From: WACF01 sp040880205
GTDB taxonomy: Bacteria > Pseudomonadota > Gammaproteobacteria > Pseudomonadales > Cellvibrionaceae
Length of the DNA stretch: 40,453 bases
Direction: 5' to 3'
Assembly (NCBI GenBank): GCA_040880205.1
Contig: JBBDIU010000043.1
Coordinates: forward strand, 1-40,453
The position numbers were made by a program, and so were the translations under genes. This document shows, one piece after another, positions 1 to 8,072 of the stretch (the first letter of the stretch is position 1; every line of letters begins with the position of its first letter). Under the pieces are notes generated by a model, which saw only the letters and a list, made by a program, of their open reading frames with translations, was not told where the DNA came from and ran no database searches.

Positions 1-31
1 ATCGTATTAACCGCTCAATGCAGTGTTAGGT

Positions 32-1111
32 TCAGCCGATCCGTAACGTGATGCGATGTTGGCCCAGTGCCCATTCCACATGTTCGCGCACCAGAGCTGA
101 GGGATAGTCGAGGCGCGCTTGCAAGGCGTTAATTGCCTCGGTGCTACTCGGCCCATTTCCCAATCCTACCGCCAGATTACGCAGCCAGCGTTCGTAGCCG
201 ATGCGGCGAATGGGAGAGCCTTCGGTCTTTTGCAGAAATTCCGCTTCACCCCAGCTAAATAAAGCCGCCAAGTCCGGCGCATCGAAATTGTGGCGAGGTT
301 TAAAGTCTCCTTCGTCGGTCGGCTTGGCGAACTTGTTCCAAGGGCAAACCATCTGGCAATCGTCACAGCCGAATACCCGGTTGCCCATGGCCTTGCGCAG
401 GTGTTCGGGGATACTGCCTTTGTGTTCGATGGTTAAATAGGAAATGCACTTGCGCGCATCCAGTTGGTAGGGGCCGACAAAGGCGCGAGTGGGACAGATG
501 TCCAGGCAGGCGCGACAGCTTCCGCAATGATTGCTGGCGGATTCATTTTCAACAGGCAGAGGGAGGGTGGTAAACAGTTCGCCCAAAAAAAACCAACTGC
601 CGGCCTTGTTGTTGATCAGCATGGTGTTCTTGCCAATCCAACCCAGGCCGGATTTTTCCGCGATAGCGCGTTCCAATACGGGGGCACTATCGACGAAAGG
701 ACGTTGCTGGGGAGCATTGCCAACCGCTGCCGTTATTTTGTCGGCCAATTCGCTCAGGCGTTTGCGAATCAACTTGTGGTAGTCGCGGCCCAGCGCGTAG
801 CGGGCCAGGTAGGCTTTGTCCTTCTGTTGCAATAACTTCGCTTGATGTGTGTCCCCCGGCAGGTAATCCATTCGCGCGGAAATAACACGCAGTGTGCCGG
901 GCAGCAGTTCGTCCGGCCGCGAGCGTTTGTTGCCGTGTGCCGCCATCCATGTCATTTCGCCGTGGTAGCCCGCTGCCAGCCAGTCGTGCAGGCGCTTTTC
1001 GTGGCGTCGCAACTCGGTGTCGGCGATTCCAATTTGTTGAAAGCCCAGTTCTCGTCCCCAGCGTTTTACGTCGACGGCGAGTTGTTGGTAATCGATATCG
1101 TGGTGATGCAT
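32..1111 (-). CDS. queG: Epoxyqueuosine reductase QueG
   Basis: Cobalamin- and iron-sulfur-dependent enzyme that reduces epoxyqueuosine to queuosine in the wobble position of GUN-anticodon tRNAs; cytosolic. The 359-residue protein has the family length. Near residues 138-160 it shows PFVDSAPVLER and GWIGKNTML, which contains the conserved catalytic-region aspartate. Two ferredoxin-like clusters follow, CGSCRACLDICPTRA and CDDCQMVCPWNK, which ligate two 4Fe-4S centres. A HEAT-like C-terminal tail ends the protein. The ATG at 1111 is the only sensible start; no clear Shine-Dalgarno precedes it. It is transcribed away from nnrD/nnrE, the usual neighbour of queG in gammaproteobacteria. Identity is confident from the motifs. 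Confidence 0.96.
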   Translation of the reverse strand: MHHHDIDYQQLAVDVKRWGRELGFQQIGIADTELRRHEKRLHDWLAAGYHGEMTWMAAHGNKRSRPDELLPGTLRVISARMDYLPGDTHQAKLLQQKDKAYLARYALGRDYHKLIRKRLSELADKITAAVGNAPQQRPFVDSAPVLERAIAEKSGLGWIGKNTMLINNKAGSWFFLGELFTTLPLPVENESASNHCGSCRACLDICPTRAFVGPYQLDARKCISYLTIEHKGSIPEHLRKAMGNRVFGCDDCQMVCPWNKFAKPTDEGDFKPRHNFDAPDLAALFSWGEAEFLQKTEGSPIRRIGYERWLRNLAVGLGNGPSSTEAINALQARLDYPSALVREHVEWALGQHRITLRIG

Positions 1112-1145
1112 AAATTTTTAGACAGATAATGCGCCGGTTGATTCG

Positions 1146-1175
1146 TTGGTCACCGCGGGGTGAGCACTTTATACT
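1146..1175 (+). promoter_or_regulatory. Sigma-70-like promoter for nnrD/nnrE
   Basis: TTGGTC (1146-1151), an 18-nt spacer and TATACT (1170-1175) resemble a -35/-10 pair. Transcription would begin near 1182. That leaves the upstream GTG at 1176 outside the message and favours the ATG at 1206 as the start of the downstream gene. Inference from sequence only. Confidence 0.5.
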
Positions 1176-1205
1176 GTGCTCCCTCAGTCGTACCCAGGGT
1201 TATTC

Positions 1206-2723
1206 ATGCCGCACTCAGACGCCGACCTGCCCACTCAGCTTTACAGCGCCGACCAGTGTCGGGAGCTGGACCGAATCGCCATCGAGCAAGCGGGTATCCC
1301 CGGCATTGTTTTGATGAAGCGTGCCGGGCGGGCCGCCTATCAGACCTTGCTGGCCCATTGGCCCAACCCCTCCCACATTGAGGTGTTCTGCGGTTCCGGT
1401 AACAATGCTGGCGACGGCTACATTGTGGCAGCTTTGGCGGCCCAGAAGAACGTGGCGGTGCGGGTAATTCAGGTGGGTGATCCGGCCAAGCTGGGAGGCG
1501 ATGCCGCTCGAGCCCACCAATTCGCGTGCCAGGCACAGGTGGAAATGGTCCGGTATTCGACCAATATCACTGTGGAAAGCGGTGTCGCAGTGGATGCCAT
1601 GCTGGGCACGGGTGCCCGAGGCGCGCCGCGCGGCGACTATGCCCACGCCATCGATACGATCAATGCATCGGGGCTGCCGGTACTGGCCATCGACCTTCCT
1701 TCGGGCCTGGATGCCGACACGGGACACGCGCCGGGTAGCTGTATTCGCGCCGCGGCCACCGTTACGTTTATCGGTGTAAAACGCGGCTTGTTGACTGGTC
1801 GGGCACCGGCCGTGGTGGGGACGCTTTGTTTCGATGACCTTGGTGTTCCAGATTGGGTATATGCCCAAATCGCGACCGCCACGGTGTGCCGCCTGAATCT
1901 GCCAGCGATGCGGGGTTTGCTGGCGCCGCGTCCGGTGGACGCTCACAAAGGCATGTTCGGCCATGTGTTGGTCGTGGGCGGCGATCACGGCATGGGCGGG
2001 GCGGCCTTGATGGCGGCGGAGGCTGCGGCCCGAGTCGGTTCCGGGTTGGTATCCGTGGGCACCCGCGGTGAGCACTGCACCGGGTTTTTAGCGCGCCGCC
2101 CCGAATTGATGGTTCACGACGTGGATTCCGCGGAGGCCCTGGCGCCATTGTTAAGCCGGGCCAATGTCGTCGTGCTCGGCCCGGGGCTGGGCCAGTCGGA
2201 TTGGTCGAGGGCACTGCTGAAGGCCGTCCTTGCCAGCGAGCTGCCGATGGTGATTGACGCGGACGGCTTGAACCTAATCAGTGAAGAGGGGCCGTCTTTT
2301 CTGGCCTGTAGTAAGTATGTACTTACTCCGCATCCAGGCGAAGCAGGGCGGCTTCTGGGCTGCACAACAGCGGATATTCAGGCGGACCGCTTCACTGCTG
2401 TAGCCGCATTGCGCGCGCGTTTCGGCGGGGTGGTGATTTTAAAGGGTGCCGGCAGTTTGATAGCGAGTGGTGTCGGCGAAGACCAAGACCTAGCCTTGGC
2501 CAAGGTGGGAAATCCCGGCATGGCCAGCGGCGGCATGGGCGATATTCTCAGTGGCGTCTTGGGCGGGCTGGTGGCCCAAGGATTATCATTGGGTGATGCC
2601 GCGAGATTGGGAGTTACGCTCCATGGTAAGGCCGCCGATCTGGCCGCCGAGGACGGCGGTGAGCGCGGCTTGTTGGCCACCGACCTCTTGCCCCATCTGC
2701 GCAACTTGGCGAATGGGCCGTGA
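1206..2723 (+). CDS. nnrD: Bifunctional NAD(P)H-hydrate epimerase / ADP-dependent dehydratase
   Basis: Repairs damaged nicotinamide cofactors. The N-terminal NnrE (YjeF_N) domain, about residues 10-215, epimerises S/R-NAD(P)HX. The C-terminal NnrD carbohydrate-kinase-like domain, about 225-500, dehydrates S-NAD(P)HX using ADP. Visible motifs are FCGSGNNAGDGY in the epimerase, and HPGEAGRLL plus NPGMASGGMGDILSGVL in the nucleotide-binding kinase fold. I chose the ATG at 1206 (505 residues) over an in-frame GTG at 1176 because the likely promoter lies just before and around 1176. The stop overlaps the start of tsaE by four bases, so the two are probably translationally coupled, as in most gammaproteobacteria. 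Confidence 0.95.
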   Translation: MPHSDADLPTQLYSADQCRELDRIAIEQAGIPGIVLMKRAGRAAYQTLLAHWPNPSHIEVFCGSGNNAGDGYIVAALAAQKNVAVRVIQVGDPAKLGGDAARAHQFACQAQVEMVRYSTNITVESGVAVDAMLGTGARGAPRGDYAHAIDTINASGLPVLAIDLPSGLDADTGHAPGSCIRAAATVTFIGVKRGLLTGRAPAVVGTLCFDDLGVPDWVYAQIATATVCRLNLPAMRGLLAPRPVDAHKGMFGHVLVVGGDHGMGGAALMAAEAAARVGSGLVSVGTRGEHCTGFLARRPELMVHDVDSAEALAPLLSRANVVVLGPGLGQSDWSRALLKAVLASELPMVIDADGLNLISEEGPSFLACSKYVLTPHPGEAGRLLGCTTADIQADRFTAVAALRARFGGVVILKGAGSLIASGVGEDQDLALAKVGNPGMASGGMGDILSGVLGGLVAQGLSLGDAARLGVTLHGKAADLAAEDGGERGLLATDLLPHLRNLANGP

Positions 2724-3217
2724 AATACGCGAGCGACCAATTGACCTTGCATTTGGCGGACGAACAGGCAACCGTCGCTGTCGGTTTGGCACTAGGTCGT
2801 GCCGCGGCGGGTGGAGGCATCGTTTTTCTCGAGGGAGTTTTGGGCGCGGGAAAAACGACTTTGTGTCGGGGTATATTGCGCGCCTTTGGTTACCAGGGAG
2901 CCGTGAAAAGTCCCACTTATACTTTGGTCGAAGCCTACGCATTGGAATCACGGCGGGTGTATCATTTCGACCTTTATCGCCTGGGTGATCCCGAGGAATT
3001 GGAATACCTTGGAATTCGCGACTACTTTTTGGGAAATCATCTGTGTTTGATTGAGTGGCCGGAAAGGGGTACGGGATTTTTGCCAGCGGCGGATTTACGG
3101 GTTAAAGTGACGGTCGCGGCGGCTGCACGAAATCTGCAAATAAGCGCGCATAGTGCCGCCGGAAGAGCCATACTCAGGAGGCTCAAACAACACCTAAGTT
3201 GCTCAAACAACACCTAA
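2720..3217 (+). CDS. tsaE: tRNA threonylcarbamoyladenosine biosynthesis ATPase TsaE
   Basis: P-loop ATPase partner of TsaB/TsaD in making the t6A37 modification of ANN-decoding tRNAs; cytosolic. The 165-residue protein shows Walker A GVLGAGKTTL (about residues 40-49), SPTYTLVEAY, HFDLYRL and LIEWPE, all TsaE signatures. The GTG start at 2720 overlaps the nnrD stop. The last five residues exist only because a 20-bp tandem duplication (3181-3220) shifts the frame: without the second copy the protein would stop six bases earlier in a different frame, ending QHLS. The core is intact, so the enzyme should be functional. Confidence 0.95.
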   Translation: MKYASDQLTLHLADEQATVAVGLALGRAAAGGGIVFLEGVLGAGKTTLCRGILRAFGYQGAVKSPTYTLVEAYALESRRVYHFDLYRLGDPEELEYLGIRDYFLGNHLCLIEWPERGTGFLPAADLRVKVTVAAAARNLQISAHSAAGRAILRRLKQHLSCSNNT

Positions 3218-3220
3218 GTT
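3181..3220 (+). repeat. Perfect 20-bp tandem duplication at the tsaE 3' end
   Basis: Positions 3181-3200 and 3201-3220 are identical 20-mers (GCTCAAACAACACCTAAGTT). The unit is not a multiple of three, so the second copy is read in a new frame and supplies a different stop codon for tsaE. Perfect identity suggests a recent event. Confidence 0.97.
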
Positions 3221-3330
3221 GAAAGAACACACAAGCTGGGAGCAACCTAAGCTACAAGAGCAACATCGCAACTGTAAAAACAATTGAGATAAGCGTCCGC
3301 GTGAAAAGTCCGGGTTTTGGAGACAGGTCG

Positions 3331-4674
3331 ATGCGATCAATGGTCAGTTGTCTGACGATGTGTTGCCTTGGCCTCGCGGTTTTGGCGCAAACCGCGGCAG
3401 CAGCGGTCAGCGTCGAGGGCGTGCGTTTGTGGCGTGCGCCCGACAGCACCCGCATTGTTTTCGATCTCAGCGGTCCGGTGCAACACAGCATGTTTTCGTT
3501 ACAAGGCCCCGACCGCCTCGTTATCGACATCCAAAGCACCGTTTTCACTGCTTCCCTCAACAACCTGGCGCTCGATAATACCCCCGTCACTAATATTCGA
3601 ACCGGTACGCGCAACGGCGGCGACTTGCGTATCGTCTTTGATCTGCGCGCGGATGTGGCGCCGACCAGTTTTGTTTTGGCCCGGCACGGCGACAAAAGTG
3701 ATCGCCTGGTTGTCGACCTGAATGATTTACAACCCAGCGCCTCGCGGGCGGTTGAAATTGTCGATCCCAGTCTTGATGGCCGCCGCGATATTGTCATTGC
3801 GATTGATGCGGGTCACGGCGGTGAAGACCCGGGTGCCATCGGCGCCAATGGTATTTATGAAAAAAACGTGGTTCTGGATATCAGCAAGCAACTCGCCAAC
3901 ACGATCAACGCCGCGCCGGGCTATCGGGCGGAGCTGGTACGCACCGGTGATTACGCGATCGCATTGAAGGAACGCCGCAACCTTGCGCGCCGAATCCGGG
4001 CCGATTTATTTGTCTCGATTCATGCCGATGCGTTTAAGCACACAGGCGCCAACGGTGCTTCGGTTTACGCATTGAATCCCCACGGTCACAGAGCCACTAG
4101 TGAAACCGCTCGTTATCTGGCCGAGCGGGAAAATGAGTCGGATTTGATTGGCGGCGTTGGTTCCGTCAGTCTCAGTGACAAGGATGAAGTGTTGGCGGGC
4201 ATGTTATTGGATTTGTCCATGACCGCTACCCTGAGTTCCAGCCTGGAAATTGGCGATCAGGTGTTGCGCTCCATGGGCGCCACGGCACGCTTACATAAGA
4301 GTCAGGTGGAGCAGGCGGATTTCGCGGTCCTGCGCTCGCCGGATATGCCTTCCTTATTGGTGGAAACCGGCTTCATCTCCAACCCCGGTGAGGCGCGGCG
4401 CTTGAGCACTGCCGCTTACCGCCGGGAAATGGCGGGACGAATATTCGCCGGCATTCAAAATTATTTCGCCCGCACACCGCCGCCGGGGACCTATCTCGCC
4501 TGGCGGAGAAATGGCGGTGAGGGCGACTTCGGCGAACACATTATCCTGCGGGGAGAAACCCTGTCCGGCATCGCGCAGCGCTACAATGTATCCTTGTCCG
4601 ATCTTTTGACAGTCAACGAGCTGTCCGATACAGTCATTCGCGTTGGCCAGCGCCTAAAAATACCGACTTCCTGA
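3331..4674 (+). CDS. amiC: N-acetylmuramoyl-L-alanine amidase (AMIN, Amidase_3, LysM)
   Basis: Periplasmic zinc amidase that cleaves peptide stems from glycan strands during cell separation. Order: signal peptide (first 25 residues, hydrophobic, ending AQTAAAA), AMIN domain (about 25-130) for septal targeting, Amidase_3 domain (about 155-385), C-terminal LysM (about 400-446). Zinc and catalytic motifs visible: IDAGHGGEDPGAIG, SIHADAF and LLVETGFISN. The LysM contains RGETLSGIAQRYNVS. I chose the ATG at 3331, preceded by GGAGACAGG, over a GTG at 3301. E. coli homologues AmiB and AmiC sit in different contexts; in this tsaE-mutL position the gene is often called amiB, so the symbol is by family only. 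Confidence 0.93.
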   Translation: MRSMVSCLTMCCLGLAVLAQTAAAAVSVEGVRLWRAPDSTRIVFDLSGPVQHSMFSLQGPDRLVIDIQSTVFTASLNNLALDNTPVTNIRTGTRNGGDLRIVFDLRADVAPTSFVLARHGDKSDRLVVDLNDLQPSASRAVEIVDPSLDGRRDIVIAIDAGHGGEDPGAIGANGIYEKNVVLDISKQLANTINAAPGYRAELVRTGDYAIALKERRNLARRIRADLFVSIHADAFKHTGANGASVYALNPHGHRATSETARYLAERENESDLIGGVGSVSLSDKDEVLAGMLLDLSMTATLSSSLEIGDQVLRSMGATARLHKSQVEQADFAVLRSPDMPSLLVETGFISNPGEARRLSTAAYRREMAGRIFAGIQNYFARTPPPGTYLAWRRNGGEGDFGEHIILRGETLSGIAQRYNVSLSDLLTVNELSDTVIRVGQRLKIPTS

Positions 4675-4683
4675 CGTGACCGC

Positions 4684-6537
4684 GTGACCTTACTCCGCCG
4701 TATCCACCTACTCAGTCCCCGCCTTTCCAATCAAATCGCGGCCGGTGAGGTCGTCGAGCGTCCCGCCTCAGTTATTAAGGAGCTATTGGAAAACAGCATC
4801 GATGCCGGCGCCACTTCCATCGAAATCGATGTGGAAGGTGGAGGTAGCAAACTAATGCGCGTGCGCGACAATGGTTGCGGTATCGACAAGGCTGATCTGT
4901 CATTGGCCCTGAGTCGCCACGCCACCAGTAAAATCAGCGAGCTTGACGACCTGGAAGCGGTGGGCACGCTGGGTTTTCGCGGCGAGGCCCTTGCCAGCAT
5001 CAGTTCCGTGTCGCGCCTGACCTTGGCGAGCAATATCGACGAGCGAGGCAAGGGCTGGCAAGTGTCCGCCGCGGGCCGGGAAATGCAGGCCGAACTCGCA
5101 CCGGCCGCCCACGTACGTGGGACGACCGTGGAGGTGCGGGATCTGTTCTTCAACACACCCGCACGGCGCAAATTCCTGCGCACGGAAAAAACCGAGTTCA
5201 ATCGCATTGAGGACGTTTTGAAGCGCCTGGCGCTGGCTCATTTTGCAGTGTCGTTGCAGCTAAAACATAACGGCAAGGTGATTCACAATTATCGTGCGGC
5301 GAGTAGCCGGGCGGAACAAGAGCGCCGTGTCGCCCAGGTTTGTGGTCCGGCTTTCATGGACAAGGCAATCGTGATCGAGATCGAGCGCAACGGATTGAAA
5401 CTTTGGGGCTGGGTTGCTGACCCGACCTTCTCCCGGAGCCAGGCTGACCTGCAATATTTTTATGTCAATGGCCGCGCAATTCGCGACAAGGTTGTCAGCC
5501 ATGCGGTGCGCCAAGCCTACAGCGATGTGCTGTACCACGGCCGGCATCCCGCTTACGTGCTAAACCTTGCGCTCGACCCGGCGACGGTGGATGTCAACGT
5601 GCACCCCACCAAGCACGAGGTACGTTTCCGCGATAGTCGCCTGGTTCACGATTTTCTGTTTCGCAGCCTGCATCGCGCCTTGGCGGAAGTGCGGCCGGCC
5701 GATTCCGCAACGCTGGTGATGGAGGTGGAGCGGCGCCCTGCACAGGACCAGACGTTCGACGGCCCCCGGCAACAACACGCGATTAATTTTCACGGCAACT
5801 ATGGGCAAGGTGATTCTGGCGCGGCGGTGAGACAGGTCCGCGAAGATATGCGCGTATACCAGGCGCTGCACGACAGTGACCTGGCCGTTGAGCGGGCCGC
5901 GGATGGAAACCCACGAGCGATCGCCTCGATGCCCGCGGGTGAATCGGCTTTACTCCCGCCTCTGGGTTATGCCATTGCCCAGCTAAAGGGTATTTACATC
6001 CTGGCGGAAAATGCCCAAGGGTTGATCGTAGTGGACATGCATGCCGCTCATGAGCGCATCACCTACGAGCGCATGAAAAGTGCCATGGCAACCGAAGGGA
6101 TCAGGGCGCAACCACTGCTGGTGCCTCAATCCATCGCCATCAGCCAAAAAGAGGCGGATTGTGCGGAAGCGCATTTGTCGACCTTCCAGTCTCTGGGATT
6201 TGAGTTGCAACGCGCGGGGCCCGAATCACTGCTGGTGCGCCAGATCCCCGCCTTATTGGATCGCAGCAATGTGGAACAGCTGGTGCGGGATGTGCTGGCG
6301 GATATTCTGGAGCACGGCAGCAGCGAACGAATCAGTCAGCACATGCATGATATCCTCGGCAACATGGCCTGCCATTGTTCCGTGCGAGCCAATAGAAAAT
6401 TGACGATTCCGGAAATGAACGCCTTGTTGCGCGACATGGAGGCGACCGAGCGCAGTGGTCAATGCAACCACGGGCGACCCACCTGGACCGCGCTGAGCAT
6501 CGACGAATTAGACAGGCTCTTCATGCGCGGCCAATAA
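4684..6537 (+). CDS. mutL: DNA mismatch repair protein MutL
   Basis: GHKL ATPase that couples MutS mismatch recognition to strand incision. The N-terminal ATPase domain shows ENSIDAGAT, VRDNGCGI and GFRGEALASISSVS; the transducer domain follows; the C-terminal dimerisation domain lies near residues 430-610. The C-terminal part carries DMHAAHERITYE, which fits the D-x-H-A-x2-E-x4-E endonuclease motif, plus ACHCSVRANRKL and GQCNHGRPTW. These are signs of the nicking type of MutL found where MutH is absent. 617 residues; GTG start nine bases after the amidase stop; part of the conserved tsaE-ami-mutL-miaA-hfq order. Confidence 0.96.
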   Translation: MTLLRRIHLLSPRLSNQIAAGEVVERPASVIKELLENSIDAGATSIEIDVEGGGSKLMRVRDNGCGIDKADLSLALSRHATSKISELDDLEAVGTLGFRGEALASISSVSRLTLASNIDERGKGWQVSAAGREMQAELAPAAHVRGTTVEVRDLFFNTPARRKFLRTEKTEFNRIEDVLKRLALAHFAVSLQLKHNGKVIHNYRAASSRAEQERRVAQVCGPAFMDKAIVIEIERNGLKLWGWVADPTFSRSQADLQYFYVNGRAIRDKVVSHAVRQAYSDVLYHGRHPAYVLNLALDPATVDVNVHPTKHEVRFRDSRLVHDFLFRSLHRALAEVRPADSATLVMEVERRPAQDQTFDGPRQQHAINFHGNYGQGDSGAAVRQVREDMRVYQALHDSDLAVERAADGNPRAIASMPAGESALLPPLGYAIAQLKGIYILAENAQGLIVVDMHAAHERITYERMKSAMATEGIRAQPLLVPQSIAISQKEADCAEAHLSTFQSLGFELQRAGPESLLVRQIPALLDRSNVEQLVRDVLADILEHGSSERISQHMHDILGNMACHCSVRANRKLTIPEMNALLRDMEATERSGQCNHGRPTWTALSIDELDRLFMRGQ

Positions 6538-6568
6538 TGCCGCTCCAAGAGCCTGCGGCCACGCAACT

Positions 6569-7576
6569 ATGTCTTCCGGTATGTCCTCCAACACGCCCCT
6601 CAGTTCCCGCCGACCGCCTGTTGTTTTCCTCATGGGCCCTACCGCGGTTGGAAAAACGGCGGTCGCCATGGCGCTGCGTGAGCAGCTGCCGCTTGACCTC
6701 ATCAGCGTGGATTCCACCCAGGTGTATCGCGGGCTGGACATAGGCTCGGCCAAGCCTTCGGCCGAGGACCTGGCGCGCGCACCACACCGTCTTATTGATA
6801 TTCGCGATCCAGCCTCTCCTTATTCGGCAGCCGACTTTCGCCGGGACGCATCGCTGGCAATCGCCGACATACAAGGTCGGGGACGCATTCCTTGCCTGGT
6901 GGGTGGTACCATGTTGTATTTCAAGGTCTTGTTACACGGGCTGGCAGAATTGCCCGGCGCCGATCCAGCGCTGCGCGCCGAGATTGAAGCCGAAGCGAAA
7001 CGGGAAGGCTGGCCTGAGCTACACCGGCGGTTGGCGACTGTGGACCCGGAAACTGCCGCTCGCCTGCATCCCAATCATTCCCAGCGAATTCTGCGTGCCC
7101 TGGAGGTTTACCGGCTGTCTGGCGAAACCATGAGCGCCTTGCAAAAACAGCAGATCAATGAACCGGGAGACGCCTTTGACCGCTGCCACCGGGTGATACA
7201 ACTGGCTGTGTTGCCCCACAATCGGACCCTGTTGCACGAACGAATTGCCGCTCGGTTTGATGCGATGTTGCAGGCGGGGTTTGAGCAGGAGGTCCGGGCA
7301 CTGTTTGCGCGCGGTGATTTGTCACCCGACTTGCCGGCTATCCGGGCGGTCGGTTACCGGCAAATGTGGGACTATCTGGCCGGCCATTGTTCCCGTGAGG
7401 AAATGATCGACCGCGGCGTGGCGGCAACGCGGCAGCTGGCCAAGCGCCAACTGACCTGGCTGCGCAATTGGACCGGTCTTGGCAGGCTGTACATTGATAC
7501 ACCACAGGGTCGGGAAATAAATATTGTCGAAATCCGGGACAGGGCCTTGAATTATATCGAAAGGATGACGATATAA
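6569..7576 (+). CDS. miaA: tRNA dimethylallyltransferase MiaA
   Basis: Transfers a dimethylallyl group to A37 of UNN-decoding tRNAs, the first step of ms2i6A synthesis; cytosolic. The 335-residue protein shows the P-loop GPTAVGKTAVA near residue 20, then SVDSTQVYRGLDIGSAKP, the LVGGTMLYF loop, the HPNHSQRILRALEVY region and a C-terminal KRQLTWLRNW segment, all MiaA signatures. The start ATG at 6569 gives a short serine/proline-rich leader; a second ATG lies four codons in. It precedes hfq, and hfq promoters often lie within or after miaA. Confidence 0.96.
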   Translation: MSSGMSSNTPLSSRRPPVVFLMGPTAVGKTAVAMALREQLPLDLISVDSTQVYRGLDIGSAKPSAEDLARAPHRLIDIRDPASPYSAADFRRDASLAIADIQGRGRIPCLVGGTMLYFKVLLHGLAELPGADPALRAEIEAEAKREGWPELHRRLATVDPETAARLHPNHSQRILRALEVYRLSGETMSALQKQQINEPGDAFDRCHRVIQLAVLPHNRTLLHERIAARFDAMLQAGFEQEVRALFARGDLSPDLPAIRAVGYRQMWDYLAGHCSREEMIDRGVAATRQLAKRQLTWLRNWTGLGRLYIDTPQGREINIVEIRDRALNYIERMTI

Positions 7577-7673
7577 TGGAAACGACATTACAGTTTTGAT
7601 GTCAGAGTAACGCTGCACCAGCTGAGTGGGCCTGTTTTGGGCTGGCGTCTGACGGTTTGCGCTCTGTCTTTAG

Positions 7674-7709
7674 GTTCAGAAAGAAGTTCAGAAACAAGCT
7701 CAGAAAGCT
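7674..7709 (+). promoter_or_regulatory. 12-bp triple repeat with A-R-N tracts in the hfq leader
   Basis: Three consecutive 12-mers (7674-7685, 7686-7697, 7698-7709) read GTTCAGAAAGAA, GTTCAGAAACAA and a diverged third copy starting GCTCAGAAA. They contain AGAAAGAAG (7678-7686), AGAAACAAG (7690-7698) and AGAAAG (7702). Hfq distal-face binding prefers A-R-N triplets, so this is a plausible autoregulatory Hfq site in its own mRNA, as known in principle for E. coli hfq. Inference. Confidence 0.45.
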
Positions 7710-7722
7710 CAGATCCGAAGGC

Positions 7723-7745
7723 AGCCTCGGCCAGGGGCTCTTTTT
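7723..7745 (+). terminator. Weak intrinsic terminator or attenuator between miaA and hfq
   Basis: AGCC (7723-7726) can pair with GGCT (7736-7739), followed by C and five Ts. The short stem and 9-nt loop make it weak. It could separate miaA transcripts from hfq or be only partly effective. Confidence 0.3.
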
Positions 7746-7801
7746 CAGCCGAACTATTCATTCTGTTTTTTGCGCATTTTTATTATTTTAAGGAGAATAT
7801 C

Positions 7802-8062
7802 ATGTCAAAAGGGCACAGCTTACAAGACCCTTATTTGAACGTTTTAAGAAAAGAACGTATTCCTGTCTCCATTTATCTTGTCAACGGTATTAAATTGCAG
7901 GGTCAGGTTGAATCTTTTGATCAGTTTGTCGTACTGCTAAAGAACACCGTGAGCCAAATGGTGTACAAGCATGCGATTTCTACCGTCGTTCCTTCGCGTG
8001 CCGTGCGCATTCCTTTGGCGCCACAGGCAGGAGAGGGCGAAGGCGGGATTAATGCAACCTAG
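7802..8062 (+). CDS. hfq: RNA chaperone Hfq
   Basis: Hexameric Sm-like RNA chaperone that anneals small RNAs to mRNAs. The 86-residue protein begins MSKGHSLQDPYLNVLRKERI and carries Sm1 (IPVSIYLVNGIKLQGQVESF) and Sm2 (VYKHAISTVVPSR, with the YKHA lateral/proximal-face motif). A short glycine-rich C-terminal tail of about 15 residues follows. The ATG at 7802 is preceded by AAGGAGAATAT, an excellent ribosome site. The frame stays open upstream to a TTG at 7637, but that part is leader, not protein. It is followed by hflX-hflK-hflC in the standard order. Confidence 0.97.
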   Translation: MSKGHSLQDPYLNVLRKERIPVSIYLVNGIKLQGQVESFDQFVVLLKNTVSQMVYKHAISTVVPSRAVRIPLAPQAGEGEGGINAT

Positions 8063-8072
8063 GAAATCTTGA

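Noticed and set aside
1215..2075. 286-codon open frame opposite nnrD/nnrE
   Set aside because: Antisense shadow with no recognisable domain; the plus-strand gene has all its motifs.
7674..7709. CRISPR array or large tandem repeat
   Set aside because: Repeat units are 12 bp with no spacers; no other direct-repeat/spacer pattern exists in the window.
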